Shown here piece by piece: positions 19,656-30,869 of a stretch of 64,000 nucleotides of DNA. The stretch is taken from positions 1,116,001-1,180,000 of the forward strand of contig JADLZK010001932.1 in assembly GCA_015847255.1 (NCBI GenBank), in the 5' to 3' direction. This stretch comes from Hyparrhenia diplandra (Eukaryota; Streptophyta; Magnoliopsida; Poales; Poaceae). Under the pieces are notes generated by a model. That model worked only from the letters and a program-made list of their open reading frames with translations, ran no database searches and had not been told where the DNA came from. Numbering within the stretch: the first letter of the stretch is position 1; every line of letters starts with the position of its first letter. The translations under genes and the position numbers were made by a program.

Positions 19656-22600
19656 TGTCACGCCCCACTTTTAATGGGTCGTTAATCACACGTGTTTGCA
19701 CCGGGATCACGCCACAAACACGCCCGTTAGTAACAGTTAATGGTAAACGTAATTAATAGCAAACCGAGCTATAGAAATATAGGATAGAAAGGGCTTACGG
19801 TGGCGACGAAGGGTCACCATGTCGGGTTGCAATATCGAGTTGGCCAACCGAGAAGCGGTGGATTAACTATGACACGCCTGCGCGTACTCCACAAGCAGAC
19901 TTGTGCATGGATGAAACGGGCTTCAACGTCCTTCTCTAAGCAAACACCTCTCGAACTCCTACGATACGCTATCCTCTACCTCGTCGTCGATCTTACCTTC
20001 ACATGTGCCGATATCCGCCAAAAATAGAGGGGTGAGTACAAACGTACTCAGCAAGTCCCGACCAGGGGTTGTAATTATTTAGGGTTTGGGCCCTAGCAGA
20101 GTCTCTAAAAATCTGCTCTCGCTAGTTCCGGTTTATCTCATGTCATCACCGCTGTCATGACACCACATGTTAGTCATCATCAAAATGTATATCTAATCAT
20201 AGATGTTCGCCCTAGCACTTGCCCATTCCAAGGGCGTGGCTATTCGAATAGATTCAATTAACTCTGCAGAGGTTGTACACTTTTCCCCCACACGATAGAC
20301 ACCGCCCTTACCACCGCGACTTGGCTTAGACGGGCCTAACGAGATCCGTACACCGCTTGGGTGCTACCCTAGGTATATTGGTATAATCTTCACCCACGAC
20401 TTCTCGGTGGTTGGAAGGACAACACGCCACCCTAAGATGATGATCACCCTAGACAATATGGTGATACCAAATCACCCACGGCTTTCTGGTAATACCTAAT
20501 TACCCAACCTATCTTGTCAACACCACTCTCAATCTCAAATCATCAATATGTGCCTCTAGCACTTTGCGCCATCAAGCGCCCAAACACTTCCGTGGAAGAC
20601 CACTTCAAGATCCACACCAACCGGACTAGGGGCCACTCTCCCCACATCTGCTCCCAATAGGTCGTTTTTTGCCTCCCGCCACCTTGGATCCCAATTATAC
20701 CTCAACCCAACGGGGTGTGAATCAAGCCGCCCCATAAACGGCGTGTGGCTGTACGTAATATTATACTAGGTAGAAGGTCTATGAACCGGTCCTTAGGGGA
20801 GGCGAGTATCTCTCCGCAGGAACCCCTCGCGGCGATTCCCGACGTGGTATTTAGGCTCTACCAGACTACCACTACTCACCTCTTTTGTTGGTTAGGGTTC
20901 ATTAGGCATTCTCATGTTTCTCTTGATCTAGCGTATGAGGCGTAGATAACGTGGATGATTACGTCATCCGGCTTAGCTCCATAGCTACGTTATCGGGCTC
21001 ACACCACTATTTACTAATCCGATTTATTATTATCATCATCATTATATCATCATATTAAGGTCATGATTAAGGGGGGAAAGGACTTGCACGGGATGTTCTT
21101 CTTGATCGGCATCGGCGTCGAACGCTCCTAGCTTCACTTCGGACGGAAGCTCCTAATCGGGTCGTCGAATCTACTTATGATTGGCGATAAACCTAGCTTG
21201 AACTATAACATATAAAACAAACATAGAATATTATGGTGGCAATGGGTTAGATGCATAGAGCTAGATTTTAGATGAATTATGGAAGTCGTTTCACGCTTAA
21301 ACGGAGTTAAATTGTATGAGATATGGATTTTATAATATTAATCCCTAATTAAATCATTAGGGTAATATTATAATATAATTTTATCATGTAATAAAATTGG
21401 AACTAATTACATGATAAAATTCTATAAATCAAATATTGAATTTACAAATTTTTGGGAATTTTTCTCGACCTTTGGAAAGTCGATTTATAACACTCAGGTA
21501 CGAATCTCGGGTAGTTGTAGCATTTGCGTTGTGTACACAGAACTGTCTCTATGTGCCGCACACCGACGCGTGGGTCCCGTGGGGTGCCACGTGGTCCAGT
21601 GGACGCCATGGTGGCTGCCACGCAGGCGCCACGTGTACGACGGGATTGCCCTAACTACCGTGACGGTGAGCAAACGGAACGACGGCGTGGCGTATCTTTG
21701 GTTGGCGCCCCCTTGACGCCGTTATCGTTCGAATGACGACGATTGTCGAAGTCCCGTCCCGTTGTCACCACACGGCGGCGCCGCGGACTTCCGGCCGGAG
21801 TCGGCCATTCCGGGACCCTAGCTCGCCGCGAGGGTGCGTCGGCCTCACGACCTCACCCCGAGCCCGATGGAGCGAACAGGGGCGGTAGTGGAGGTGTGTC
21901 CCCACGGCGGCGATGGCACGGCGGCGCTCCGTGACGGCGATGCCCCGTGGTGGTGCTGCATACAACAATACAGGGAAATAGGTAGGGAATCGATAGAGGA
22001 GGAGTAGGGGATGTGTACCACACGACCAATCGACCGACGACGACCTTGTAGGCGGCGGAGCTGGGACTCCCTCTCGGGCGGCGGCGGATTCCCCGAGTTG
22101 GGGCAATTCGAATAACTCGAGGGTGGGAGGGGAAGTGGAGAGGTAAGGGGAGCACCGCACGTTCCACGTCTCGGCGGAGCTTGCAAGTGAAGGGCGAGCT
22201 CGATTGGAGGCGGCGAGGCCTATTTATAGGCTCGCTGCGCGGTGTCGCCGGCAAGATCCTTTCTCCGCCCCGAGATATTTTCCGACCGGGTTGTGCGCCG
22301 AAGACCTCGGCTGTCTTCCGCTGCGATGCGCTCGCCGACACACGTGTTCCGTGCTTCGGCGAGCTGGCCGGTCGTCGGGTCACATCTCCAAAGCGGCGCT
22401 TTGCCGGCGGTCCCGGGGCGGTGGGGTGGTCGGGCGCGGTTTGCGGCGGTTTGACTCGTTGCTCCGCACGGCCGGCCGCCACCGATTCGGCAGACGGCGG
22501 TGCCGCGCGGCCTTTCGTGTACTGAGGTAGCAGACCGCTCGCCGGCTTGCCCCCAGAGGGATCGGGGCTGAGTCGGCGGGGGTCGGTGGGGGCACTGTAT

Positions 22601-23562
22601 GCATTGACCTCGCTCCCGTAGGGCGTGTCTTTGCGTCGGGTGTCGATAGCGCGAGGCCTGCGGTATCCCTGCGTGCTCGCCCACGCTCGGGCGAGGCGGG
22701 GCCGTCGTGCAGCGCCGCGTGGGCCCCTCGATGAAGGAAGACGACGCCCGGTGGGGTCCAGCCGCTGAGGAGGAGGAGGGAAGGGAAGCGAGCTGGGCTC
22801 GGTTGGCATCGATGTTGATGGGCCGGCCTGCTCGGCTCGCGCTGGGAGAAAGGGAGAGGAGGACCGGATGGGCCGGGGAGAGGAGGAGAGAGGGTGGAGT
22901 CTTTGCTGGGCCGTGAAAGGTGATTGAGCCCACGAGCGTGCCCTACTATTCCTATTTCCTTTTCCATTTTTCTCCTTTCTCTTTTATTCTTTCTCTCCCT
23001 ATTCCTCATATGTGTGTGAGTATATATATTGTAAGTATTTACACAAGCACTCATATATATGTATCTTCATGAATGGTATTCATGAAAATATTTATTTAAT
23101 AGTACTTGTATAAATATGTGTATATATTTGTGCACACATATCTTTCCCGAGTTTCTATCATTTCATGTGCAATTTATATACGACAAATATTCATATGAGC
23201 ATTTTTACATTCCTCGACTTTTTAGTGTCAAGGTTAATTATTTATTGTGCTCATAAAAATATTCAATATATATATTTGGTACACACGAAGTTTCGGTATT
23301 TTATTCCCGAGATGATTTGTAAATCATTACTCATGCAACATTAAACTTCCATAACTAAAATCTAGAACTTACCTTGCACCTTTGGTCACCATAAGGTTCA
23401 CAAGCAACAAACAAAGAGACACCTAATTTTCTATATGATGACATGCGGGTTTCGAAAAAACGGGGTTTGGTTTGGCGGAAAATAAATCAAGTTTTAATTG
23501 TAATTGGAAAAAGTTCAAATTTTTAGTGAATTTTAAAATGATGCAAAAACACGGGTGTTACA
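19656..23562 (-). mobile_element. Large solo LTR (probably Ty3/gypsy)
   Basis: A 3.9-kb block starts TGTCACGCCCC and ends GGGTGTTACA and is flanked by ACTTT (19651-19655 and 23563-23567), as expected of an LTR. No internal coding region, primer-binding site or second LTR is present, so it is a solo LTR left by recombination. TG..CA ends of this TGTCACGCC/GGCGTTACA style and LTRs of 3-4 kb are usual in Tekay/Del-type gypsy elements; the clade is an inference. A minus-strand TATAAATA at 22221-22228, next to GC-rich sequence, suggests transcription on the minus strand. Long GC-rich open frames at 21850-22930 are LTR sequence, not genes. Confidence 0.75.
22221..22228 (-). promoter_or_regulatory. 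TATA box of the solo LTR
   Basis: Minus-strand CCTATAAATAGGCC lies in the GC-rich part of the LTR. It is the best TATA candidate of the 3.9-kb block and sets the likely orientation. Confidence 0.45.
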
Positions 23563-23860
23563 ACTTTGAGCTAGATGTGTAGAGCCTTTGCCTCTATCTT
23601 GAGGGTCTAGCTGCTTTGCGTGTGAAAGTTTTTGGTTTGGAGCTTTGCTAGTGGTGTTGAGCCTGTTCTACCTCTTCTTGAGGACTAGCTGTCTTAGCTT
23701 GGTTGTGTAGAGCCTTTTGCCCATGTCTTTGGGAACCAAGTCTTTGCTTCATGTTTGCTATCCGGTGGTTGTCTTAGCTTTTGTTCACTTGGATGTGCTT
23801 TCTCCTATCTTATTACGTCTTTTGTGTTGAATGTTGACAATGCACTCATCAAGGGGAGAT

Positions 23861-25650
23861 TGCGAACACATGGTTTATTTAGGTCGCATGTGTTTAGTTT
23901 TGTGATGTAGTGATTGTCAACAATCAACATTCTCCTTCTATTTTCTTTTATCTTTTATGCTTGGCTATGTTTCACCGGCACACGTGGAGTGTGTCGAAGA
24001 TGTATCTCTTGGTTCGTGTTGTGCGGGTGTTGAGCTCGGAGATGGTAGCCGACGGCGAGGTGAAGGGGCCAAGGAGGACGTGCCGGCCGACGGACCGCGG
24101 AGGTGAAGGACGGACGTGAGGCTTCGGCCAGAGGACCGGATCGCCGGGTGGCTAGCCATGGTGGCTAACATCCGGGACATCGACGAACGCGAGAGGACGT
24201 GGCGGGACCGTGTCGATCGAGTCAAGACGGCGTGCGGCGGAGCGAGGGGAGCTCGGATGACTTGGCGACTCGGGCGGTCAAGACGGCGATGACACACGTG
24301 TCGAGGAGGTTTGGTGGTTTGCCCTCAAAACCATCGGGCGCGGGTTTGGTGGTTTGGGCCTCAAAACCACAGCGCGCGGGTTTCGCGGGTTTGGGCCTCA
24401 AAACCCGAAGTGTTCGGCGGACGGAAGGGCGGCGCGTGGCGGCATCGGGGAGGTTGCGTGGAGGCAAGGCTACCGATGAGGAGGCGCGGTGGCCGTCGGA
24501 TCAAAGATTACCCGAGTGGACCAAAATAGCCTTAGGGTTACAAAATCGACTCATGTATCTTAGGGGTAGTTTAGGCGGAGGGAATTGGGGCTATTTAGCG
24601 AGAGGCATACCCCTTCATCCTCCCTAGCCTCTCATTTTAAATTTTCTAGCTAGGGTTTCCGGACATTGGTGAGAGAGGTCCACCGATCTTGTATCGAATT
24701 TGTTGAGCAAGGGCTAGCTCGAGTAGCTTTGTCACATGGTGGCGTTTAGGATGTTTGGATCGGTGTTCTTGTTTGATCTTGTGCTGTGATTTTTGTTCAT
24801 CACTTGTTCTTCCCGAGTTCCTTCTCTCCCCCTCTCTTCTCTTCGTGATTTCTTCGATTTGGCACCGTTTGATCTCGTTTTTCTTGCCTTGATTCGTGCT
24901 AGGGACGTGAGAGGATCCTTTCCACCAAAGGATTTACTCTAATTCCTCACGAGCACGTAGATCGGGCAAGTTTTGGATCAAAGTCGATTTTTGGTGTGTT
25001 CTTCGTGAGGTCCGCGATTTCTCTCGATTTTGATCAAATTGGGCGATGATTTCTTTGGGATAGCCTCTCCTATGTCTTGTGACCAAGTGTCTAAAATCTT
25101 GTGGCAAAAGGAGTTGATTTGATCAAGTTTCGAAGGGATTTTGTTTGGGGCGGATTTTTTTGTTCGTGCTAACATCTTTCAGTCAAGCGTCCAAGTAGTG
25201 TCCGATATTTTTCAGATACCGAGAGTCCGTAGTTTTAGTGTTTGCTGCTATTTTTAGGTTCCATCCAAGATTGCTCAGTAGTCCGGATAATGACTTGTCT
25301 AGTCTTCAAATTATTGTTCAGTAGTTTTGAAGATCGAAAGTCAGTAGCTTTAGTGTTTGCTGTTGGTCTTAGGCTCGCTCAGTATTTCTCAAGAGTTGGA
25401 TACTTGACTTGTCTTGGCCTCGGTATTGTTCAAGTAGTTTCCGATCGAAAGTCCGTAGCTTTAGTGTTTCTTTGTTTGTCTTAGGCTCGTTCAGATTTCT
25501 CGTAGTTCGGATATCGACTTGATCTACATGTGTTACTCGTCTCCCGTTTGAATTTGTTTTTGAGGTTGGGGGTTGAGCCGATGACCCAAAATTGAAAAGG
25601 AAATTTGAGGCTCCCATTCACCCCCCCCTCGTCGCCGTTTAGGTCCTTCA
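23861..25650 (+). repeat. 3' LTR of the intron 4 Copia element
   Basis: Complete LTR of 1790 bp from TGCGAACACATGG to TCCTTCA. It follows the purine tract AAGGGGAGA and is followed by the target duplication CAACA. It contains a run of C at about 25621-25628 close to its end, a feature of many grass Copia LTRs. Confidence 0.85.
25210..25530 (+). repeat. Tandem repeats inside the Copia 3' LTR
   Basis: About three imperfect units of about 113 bases, each with GTCCGTAGCTTTAGTGTTT-like and CTTAGGCTCGCTCAG-like motifs, at about 25226, 25340 and 25452. Confidence 0.65.
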
Positions 25651-26005
25651 CAACACATATAAAAATTTTATAAGGTTTATAGTTTGTTTAACTAGTTTTT
25701 ATTATTGGAATCAAAAATTGCAGATTGTGTATACAGAAATAGCAAGGAACTAATCCTGCAATTTTAGTATAAAATATCTGCAATAACCGTCGCCTTAAAT
25801 AAAACAAAAATTCAGGCACCTGAAATTTAGCAAATCCCCTTTTTTTTTTGAAGAAGAAGAATCATGAAATTCTTTATGATGCTCATCATGTTCTTTTGGC
25901 ACGCAGGGAGCCTCCGTTAACATCTTCCCCAAACTGAAGAAAGCCCCGCTCGTCCTCCCGATGAACATCTACGGATACGTAATCATATAAAACAACTTGT
26001 ATGAT

Positions 26006-26175
26006 CAGGGGGCGGAGCTAGGATGAGCCTCCAGCGGGGGCTAAATAGTGGAGGGTTAGCAAAAATCAAGACATTTAATGGTGAAATAAAGACTAAGCTA
26101 TAGTGATTAGCACTTAAATTAACCTCTCCAGGGGGGGCTGCAGCCCAGGCAGCCCCACCCGTGGATCCGCCCCTG
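26006..26175. mobile_element. hAT-type MITE in intron 5 of copy B
   Basis: The 170-bp insertion starts CAGGGGGCGGAGC and ends GGATCCGCCCCTG. TATGAT precedes and follows it (26000-26005 and 26176-26181); only six bases of the usual eight-base hAT duplication are visible. It belongs with the related MITE at 55572-55779. Copy C lacks it. Confidence 0.72.
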
Positions 26176-27581
26176 TATGATAATGGTTCATATTTAATCA
26201 CCATGAACTCCGCATTGCAGCTCCTGTGAACCGGAGTCACTGACCGGACAATCATACGAGGGGAAGATCCTTCTCTGCCCCGGTGGAAGCGACGAAGACG
26301 GCAAGGGCCCTCTCCTCGCTGGCGCCGCCAGCGCAGTCATCGCTGTCGGCGCGCCCGACATCGCCGTCCTGCTGCCCCTTCCTGCCCTTACGATCAGCAG
26401 CGACCAATTCACCGAAATCATGTCCTATGTCAACAAAACACGGTGCGATTAATATGATCGATTGATAAACAAGAACAAGATTCTGTGGCATTTTTCAATG
26501 CTGAACAATGCTTTCCTGTGTCTGTGTTCTGTTCTGCAGCAACCCTGTGGGCACGATACACAGCACCGAGACGGTCTTCGACTCCAATGCGCCGATCGTC
26601 GGCTCCTTCTCATCCACAGGGCCAAACTTGATCAGTCCAGGGATTCTCAAGGTAGTCAATTCATGTCAATTAGAACGAAGCAGTTAATTAAAATCAAATA
26701 ACAAAGACAATACTGATGGTACCCTGAAATTAACCTCTGCAGCCCGACCTGGCCGCGCCGGGATCGACATCCTAGCAGCATGGACGCCGCTGTCGCCATT
26801 GTCCGGCAACCTCGATGGCGAGTCCACGGCGTACAGCATCATCACACGCACGTCCATGGCGTGCCCCCCACGCCACCGGGCGCCGCGGCGCACGTCAAGT
26901 CCATCCACCCCGACTGGTCGCCGGCGATGATCAAGTCGGCTCTCATCACCACAGGTAACTAACTAACTTTGCATTGCATCCATCGACTCCTCAACAATGC
27001 AACGCCTCACGCCTGCCTGCGTCCAACGGCTACGCCGATGAACGCGCCGCGCAACCCGCCGGCGGTGAGCTCGTCTACGGCGCCGGGCAGCTCAACCCAT
27101 CGCGGGCGTCCGACCCGGCCTCGCGGTACGACGCGCGCGCGAGGACGATCACGTCCGCATGCTGTGCGCGGAAGGGTACAACTCCACAGCTCCAGGCCGC
27201 CGCCCGGCTCCAGCAACGCCACGGCCTGCCCGGCCCGCGCCAGCGGCAGCAGACCGCCGACCTCAACTACCCCGACGATGGCGCACCAGGCCAGGCCGGT
27301 AAGAACTTCACAGTCCGTTTCCCGAACCGTCACCAACGCCGGAGCGCGGAATCCGTGTACACAGCCAAGATCGCCGACGACCGGAGATCATACGTCGAGT
27401 CGGCGCCGCGCCGAGGAGGCTGGCGTTCAGCAGGCTGCTTCAGAAGCTGTCGTTCACCCGTGACGGTCTCGGCGCACTGCCGGATGCGAACGAAGTGTTC
27501 GTGGTCGGCTGCCGTCGTGTGGTCTGATGGTGTGCGTCAGGTTCGAGTCCGATTATTGTCCACACAGTGGATGTCGAGTAA

Positions 27582-27695
27582 TCCAATCCTATGTTGGTGT
27601 GTATTCCTAGGAGAACACCTGAGCAGCGACGTAGTGTGGCAACGCATGTTGAAGCAACGCGGGAACGTTCAGTTTGAATGGAGAAGCCGAGTCGC
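27582..27695. other. 3' flank of subtilase copy B up to the Copia insertion
   Basis: Short non-coding segment with no feature. It continues, after the Copia element and its GTCGC duplication, at 42638. Confidence 0.6.
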
Positions 27696-28112
27696 TGTTA
27701 GCTTAAGTGTTGCAAGAGTTTGTTAAAGTCTTCGTTAATCTAGAGTCCAGTCGTGTAACGCTGTTAGAGTCTAGTGTGTGTAAGAGGAGGTGATCAATGT
27801 CGTGCTTGGTCGGGCCTGTACTGCGTGTCGGACTGTAAACTCCACGTCGTGACGTTTCAGGCGCATGAAATGGGCATTGCTAGGAAACGGTGTCCCGTTC
27901 CGGTGCGGCACGGCGCCGGGAGGCTGACGCATATATATATGAAATAAAGATGTCGTGAGGGGCTGCAGGTTGGGCAGCAACAAATTTCCTTTTGCCTGTG
28001 TTCTTGTTTTTCTCTAGTTTTCAATCTACTTGTTGTTTGGTGCGGTCACCGCGACGCCAACAAGCTCTGCATTCGTCGTTCCAATCTGATCAGGCGTGGT
28101 CAGGTTCCAACA
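27696..28112 (+). repeat. 5' LTR of the 27696-42632 Copia element
   Basis: 417 bp, TG..CA ends. Contains only five AT repeats (27931-27940) where the 3' LTR has seventy. Confidence 0.88.
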
Positions 28113-28229
28113 ATTGGTATTGGAGCTTTGGAGAGGACGTTCGGTGGTGCAGAGAGGTTGTAGAGGAAGCAGGACGAAGTCGTTCATCTTTTCAAGCAAG
28201 GAGCTGGTCAGAATGCCGACTGGTCCACG

Positions 28230-29240
28230 ATGGGTGATGATAACAAGACCGACATGGAGAGGGCAATGACTCAGGCTGCGGGGAACTTGACCTGGCCAAT
28301 GTTAACCCGGACGAACTACCGGGGTTGGTCATCACACATCCAGTGCAATCTCGAAGGGTTGTTCCGTTGGGAGGCAATTGAGACTGACAAGGTTGAAAGA
28401 CGAAAGGATCGTTTGGCATTGCGCGCCATGCTCCGGGGTGTTCCACGGGAGATGCACTCCATGCTACTCAACAAGAAGACGACCAAAGAAGCTTGGGAGG
28501 GAATCAAGACAATACGTCTTGGAGCAGATCGTGTCAAAGAAGTCAATGTGCAAAAACTGTTGAGCGAGTTTGAAGGGATCACGTTCAAATCGGGAGAGAT
28601 GATTGACGACTTTGCACTTCGCATTACCAAGCTGGTCACCAACCTTCGTGGTCTTGGTGAGGAGAGTGGCGTGGATCGATGCAAGGGTGGTGAAAAAGTT
28701 CCTTCATGTGGTACCTCCACGGTATGCTCAAGTGGCGGTGGCGATTGAGATGGTGAAAGATCTCAAGACACTCATGATTGAGGACTTGATAGCTCATCTC
28801 AGCGCGGCTGAGGAGAGGTTTGAGCCATCTGTCGATCAGGTCATGGAGAAGGCCGGGAAACTTTTGTTGACAAAGGAAGAGTGGGCGGCGAGGAATAAGA
28901 GTAGGATGGCGACAGAACCATCTGGATCAAGCTCCAAGGGAAGTGGAGGTGGAAGTTATCAAAACAAAGACAAGAAACACTCGAAGCCACGTTACAATAA
29001 ATCGAAAGTGATGCGACTCACGGGACTGGCTTTTGAACACTTAGGGGACGCCAAAGCAAGGGGGAAAGTGCGGGAAGTGTGGAGTCTTTGGGCACCGGGC
29101 GTGAGACAAAGTGCAAGAAGAAGACGCAAGGGGAGAAGCAAGACGTGGCTCATCATGTTAACAATGATGAGAATGGTGCTCTGTTGGTGGCGCAGGTCTG
29201 CAATGTAGTGCGTACAGTGGAGGCTAAACCCCAGCGTGTC
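28230..29240 (+). pseudogene. Copia gag, degenerate
   Basis: Starting at ATG 28230, MGDDNKTDMERAMTQAAG is followed by TRTNYRGWSSHIQCNLEG, LRAMLRGVPREMH, TKEAWEGIKTIRLGADRV and ISGEMIDDFALRI-like sequence, the UBN2/DUF4219-type capsid region of plant Copia gag. A frameshift near 28670 moves the protein to a second frame (MVKDLKTLMIEDLIAHLSAA). A zinc knuckle CGKCGVFGHRA lies around 29066-29100 in a third frame, with a stop just after it. It is non-functional. Confidence 0.85.
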
Positions 29241-29244
29241 TTTC

Positions 29245-30590
29245 TGAATTAAGAACGTGTGCACCCAGCAACCTACGAGGCTCGGGCATGGGTGCCGGAC
29301 GGGGAGCTACCAACCATATGACGGGTTGTCATGAATCTGGCGCCGTTGGATGAAACGATCAAGGGGCAAAGGAAATTGAGAGACGGCTCCAAGGTAGAGA
29401 TTTTTGCGGGATTGGGGTGGTGACTATCACCAAGAAGAATCAAGATCACCGAAGTTCTTACCGAGGTATATTATATACCATCTCACCGTTGCAACATTGT
29501 CACCTTGGGCAGCTCGAGGAGGTTGGATGCCGTGTAGAGATTGACAGGGGAGTCATGACGGTTTATGAGCGCTCACAAGGAGGACTGAACCTGTTGATCA
29601 AGGCTGAGAGAAAGAATAGGTTGTATGTCATGAACGTGAACTTGACAGCTCCATTAAATACGTTGTCTAAGATGGATGATGAAGCCTGGCTCTGGCACTC
29701 GTGGTTTGGACACTGAACTTCAGGTCGCTCCGAGACCTAGGGCAGAAGAAGATGGTGGAGGGATGCCCTTGATCCAAAGACGGTGAATAGGTTTGTGATG
29801 GTTGTGCATTGGGCAAGCATCACCGCAAGCCCTTTCCACAAGCATCGGCTTATAGAGCAAAGAAAGGCCTTGAGCTCGTTCATGATGACTTGTGTGGACC
29901 GATAAACCCGACCACACCCGGAGGCAACCGAACTTTCTTCTAGTAGTCGATGATTTCAGCCGTTATATGTGGATAGAATTATCAAGTCTAAGGATGAGGC
30001 GTTTGACTTTTTCAAGAAGGTGAAAGCATTTGTCGAGTTGGAGTGCGGGTTGCGGCTAAAAAAGCATTCGGGGATCGACAGAGGAGGGGAGTTCAATTCA
30101 GGTGTGTTTATAGTTTTTGTAATTCTAATGGCATCAAGCACAACACCATTGCACCTTTCACACCACAGTGAAGCGGTGTCATTGAGAAAAGGAACCAATC
30201 TGTGGTAGAGATGGCATGTTGTTTGTTGAAATCAAAACAAGTGCCTGGACATTTCTGGGGGGGCGGTGGCGGGTGGTCGTATACTTACTAAATCGAGCTC
30301 TGACAAAAATCTTGAATGGGATGACACCCTATGAAGTTTGGTTTGGAAGAAAACCGAGTGTCTGTCATCTAAAGACTTTGGGTTGCGTTGCATATGCCAA
30401 GAAAGTTGGACCGGGGGTCACTAAGTTGGCCGCTGGGGGACTGTTCAGGATTTTTTTTCTCAAATACGAACTTGGATCTAAAGCATACGGGGTATATGAT
30501 CCTGTGAAGAAACAACTACCGATCTCTCGGGATGTGATTTTCGATGAAAAGAAGAGTTGGAGTTGGGGGTGACAAGAACAAAAGAGGCAG
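29245..30590 (+). pseudogene. Copia protease and integrase region, degenerate
   Basis: The remnant of the aspartic protease flap (WVPDGE.. in place of the usual DTGA motif) is at about 29288. The frame 29417-29716 is the integrase N-terminal zinc region (LGQLEEVGCRVEIDRG, then LWHSWFGH). VCDGCALGKHH completes an HHCC motif at about 29794. The catalytic core follows: DDLCGPINP, then DRGGEFNSG near 30078. The C-terminal part (LNGMTPYEVWFGRKPS, HLKTLGCVAYAKKVGPG) lies at 30216-30572. Stops and frame changes interrupt it at least five times. Confidence 0.85.
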
Positions 30591-30869
30591 CACATCGGAC
30601 AATGGCGGTGTTGATTCAACATTCAGCATTATCCCGATGATCTTACCGTAGTAGGTCCGACAATGGACAAAAATTCAGATTTGTCCGGCACTATAGGTGC
30701 TTCGGGGTCGAAAAGCCGAGCCGGGCTCGTCTGTTCCATCAACTACATCTCTCGGGGTGCGGGTGGAGCCTCACCTCATACCCCGGCGCAATCTAGTGGT
30801 GATTCAAGCGGTGGCCATCAGATCCATTGGGCCACACCACCCACCGATGGCGCGTTCGATTGAATGTAG

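Larger units (their letters stand above)
17450..25650 (+). mobile_element. Copia LTR retrotransposon, internally deleted, with nested solo LTR
   Basis: The element begins TGCGAACACATGG, ends ..GTCCTTCA, and is flanked by CAACA (17445-17449 and 25651-25655). The 3' LTR is 23861-25650 and is preceded by a purine tract AAGGGGAGA. The 5' LTR matches it only over 17450-18030; the rest of the 5' LTR, the primer-binding site, gag and most of pol are missing, and the remaining LTR is fused directly to the RNase H region. A 1-kb non-coding 3' region (18644-19655 and 23563-23860) with many GAGC/TTTGAG motifs follows, as in Sirevirus-like Copia elements. It cannot move on its own. Confidence 0.88.
17328..25820. 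mobile_element. MITE-like element split by Copia insertion
   Basis: Left part 17328-17449 and right part 25656-25820 join, after removal of the Copia element and one target duplication, into about 287 bp. Its ends read inward GGTGCCTGAAATTT and GGTGCCTGAATTTT. No clear target duplication is visible, because the flanks are palindromic with the ends. The body is AT-rich with no coding capacity. Confidence 0.45.
17306..25862. mobile_element. Composite insertion in intron 4 of subtilase copy B
   Basis: Intron 4 is 77 bases in copy C but 8.66 kb here. The 13-base sequence CATGAAATTCTTT occurs at 17293-17305 and again at 25863-25875, whereas copy C has one related copy (GAAATTCTTT) at this place. 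The outermost event therefore looks like an insertion with a 13-bp target duplication and a T-rich edge, as for a minus-strand LINE or SINE. Nested within are a MITE-like sequence, a Copia element and a solo LTR (separate entries). Confidence 0.6.
13414..27581 (+). pseudogene. Subtilisin-like serine protease copy B (pseudogene, interrupted by nested insertions)
   Basis: Cucumisin/SBT4-type S8 protease, normally secreted to the cell wall. Exons: 13414-13539 (signal peptide MGSCTVLKALAVVCVFFLG), 13628-13758 (I9 propeptide start VYIVYMGHQ), 16312-16641 (rest of I9; catalytic Asp in MIDTGVWPDS), 16746-17247 (catalytic His in GHGTHTAS), 25907-25974, 26221-26442, 26540-26651, 26743-26954 (Ser in RTSMAC), about 27030-27581. 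Exons 1-4 are in frame over 1089 bases. Later parts are dead: the exon 5 donor GG|GT is GG|AT; exon 8 has a one-base loss giving a TAG after LAAPG, a GTS to RTS change and an extra C; the exon 9 acceptor AG is GG; exon 9 has many frameshifts. Intron 2 has gained three insertions and intron 4 over 8.5 kb. The stop TAA is at 27579. The upstream half could still make a truncated protein. Confidence 0.9.

Noticed and set aside
21853..22933. Long minus-strand open frames of 200-318 codons
   Set aside because: They lie in the GC-rich centre of the solo LTR, overlap each other in different frames and show no known motif; open frames are expected in such GC-rich sequence.
25984..26255. Minus-strand open frame of 90 codons at copy B intron 5
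   Set aside because: It covers a hAT MITE and part of exon 6 in antisense.
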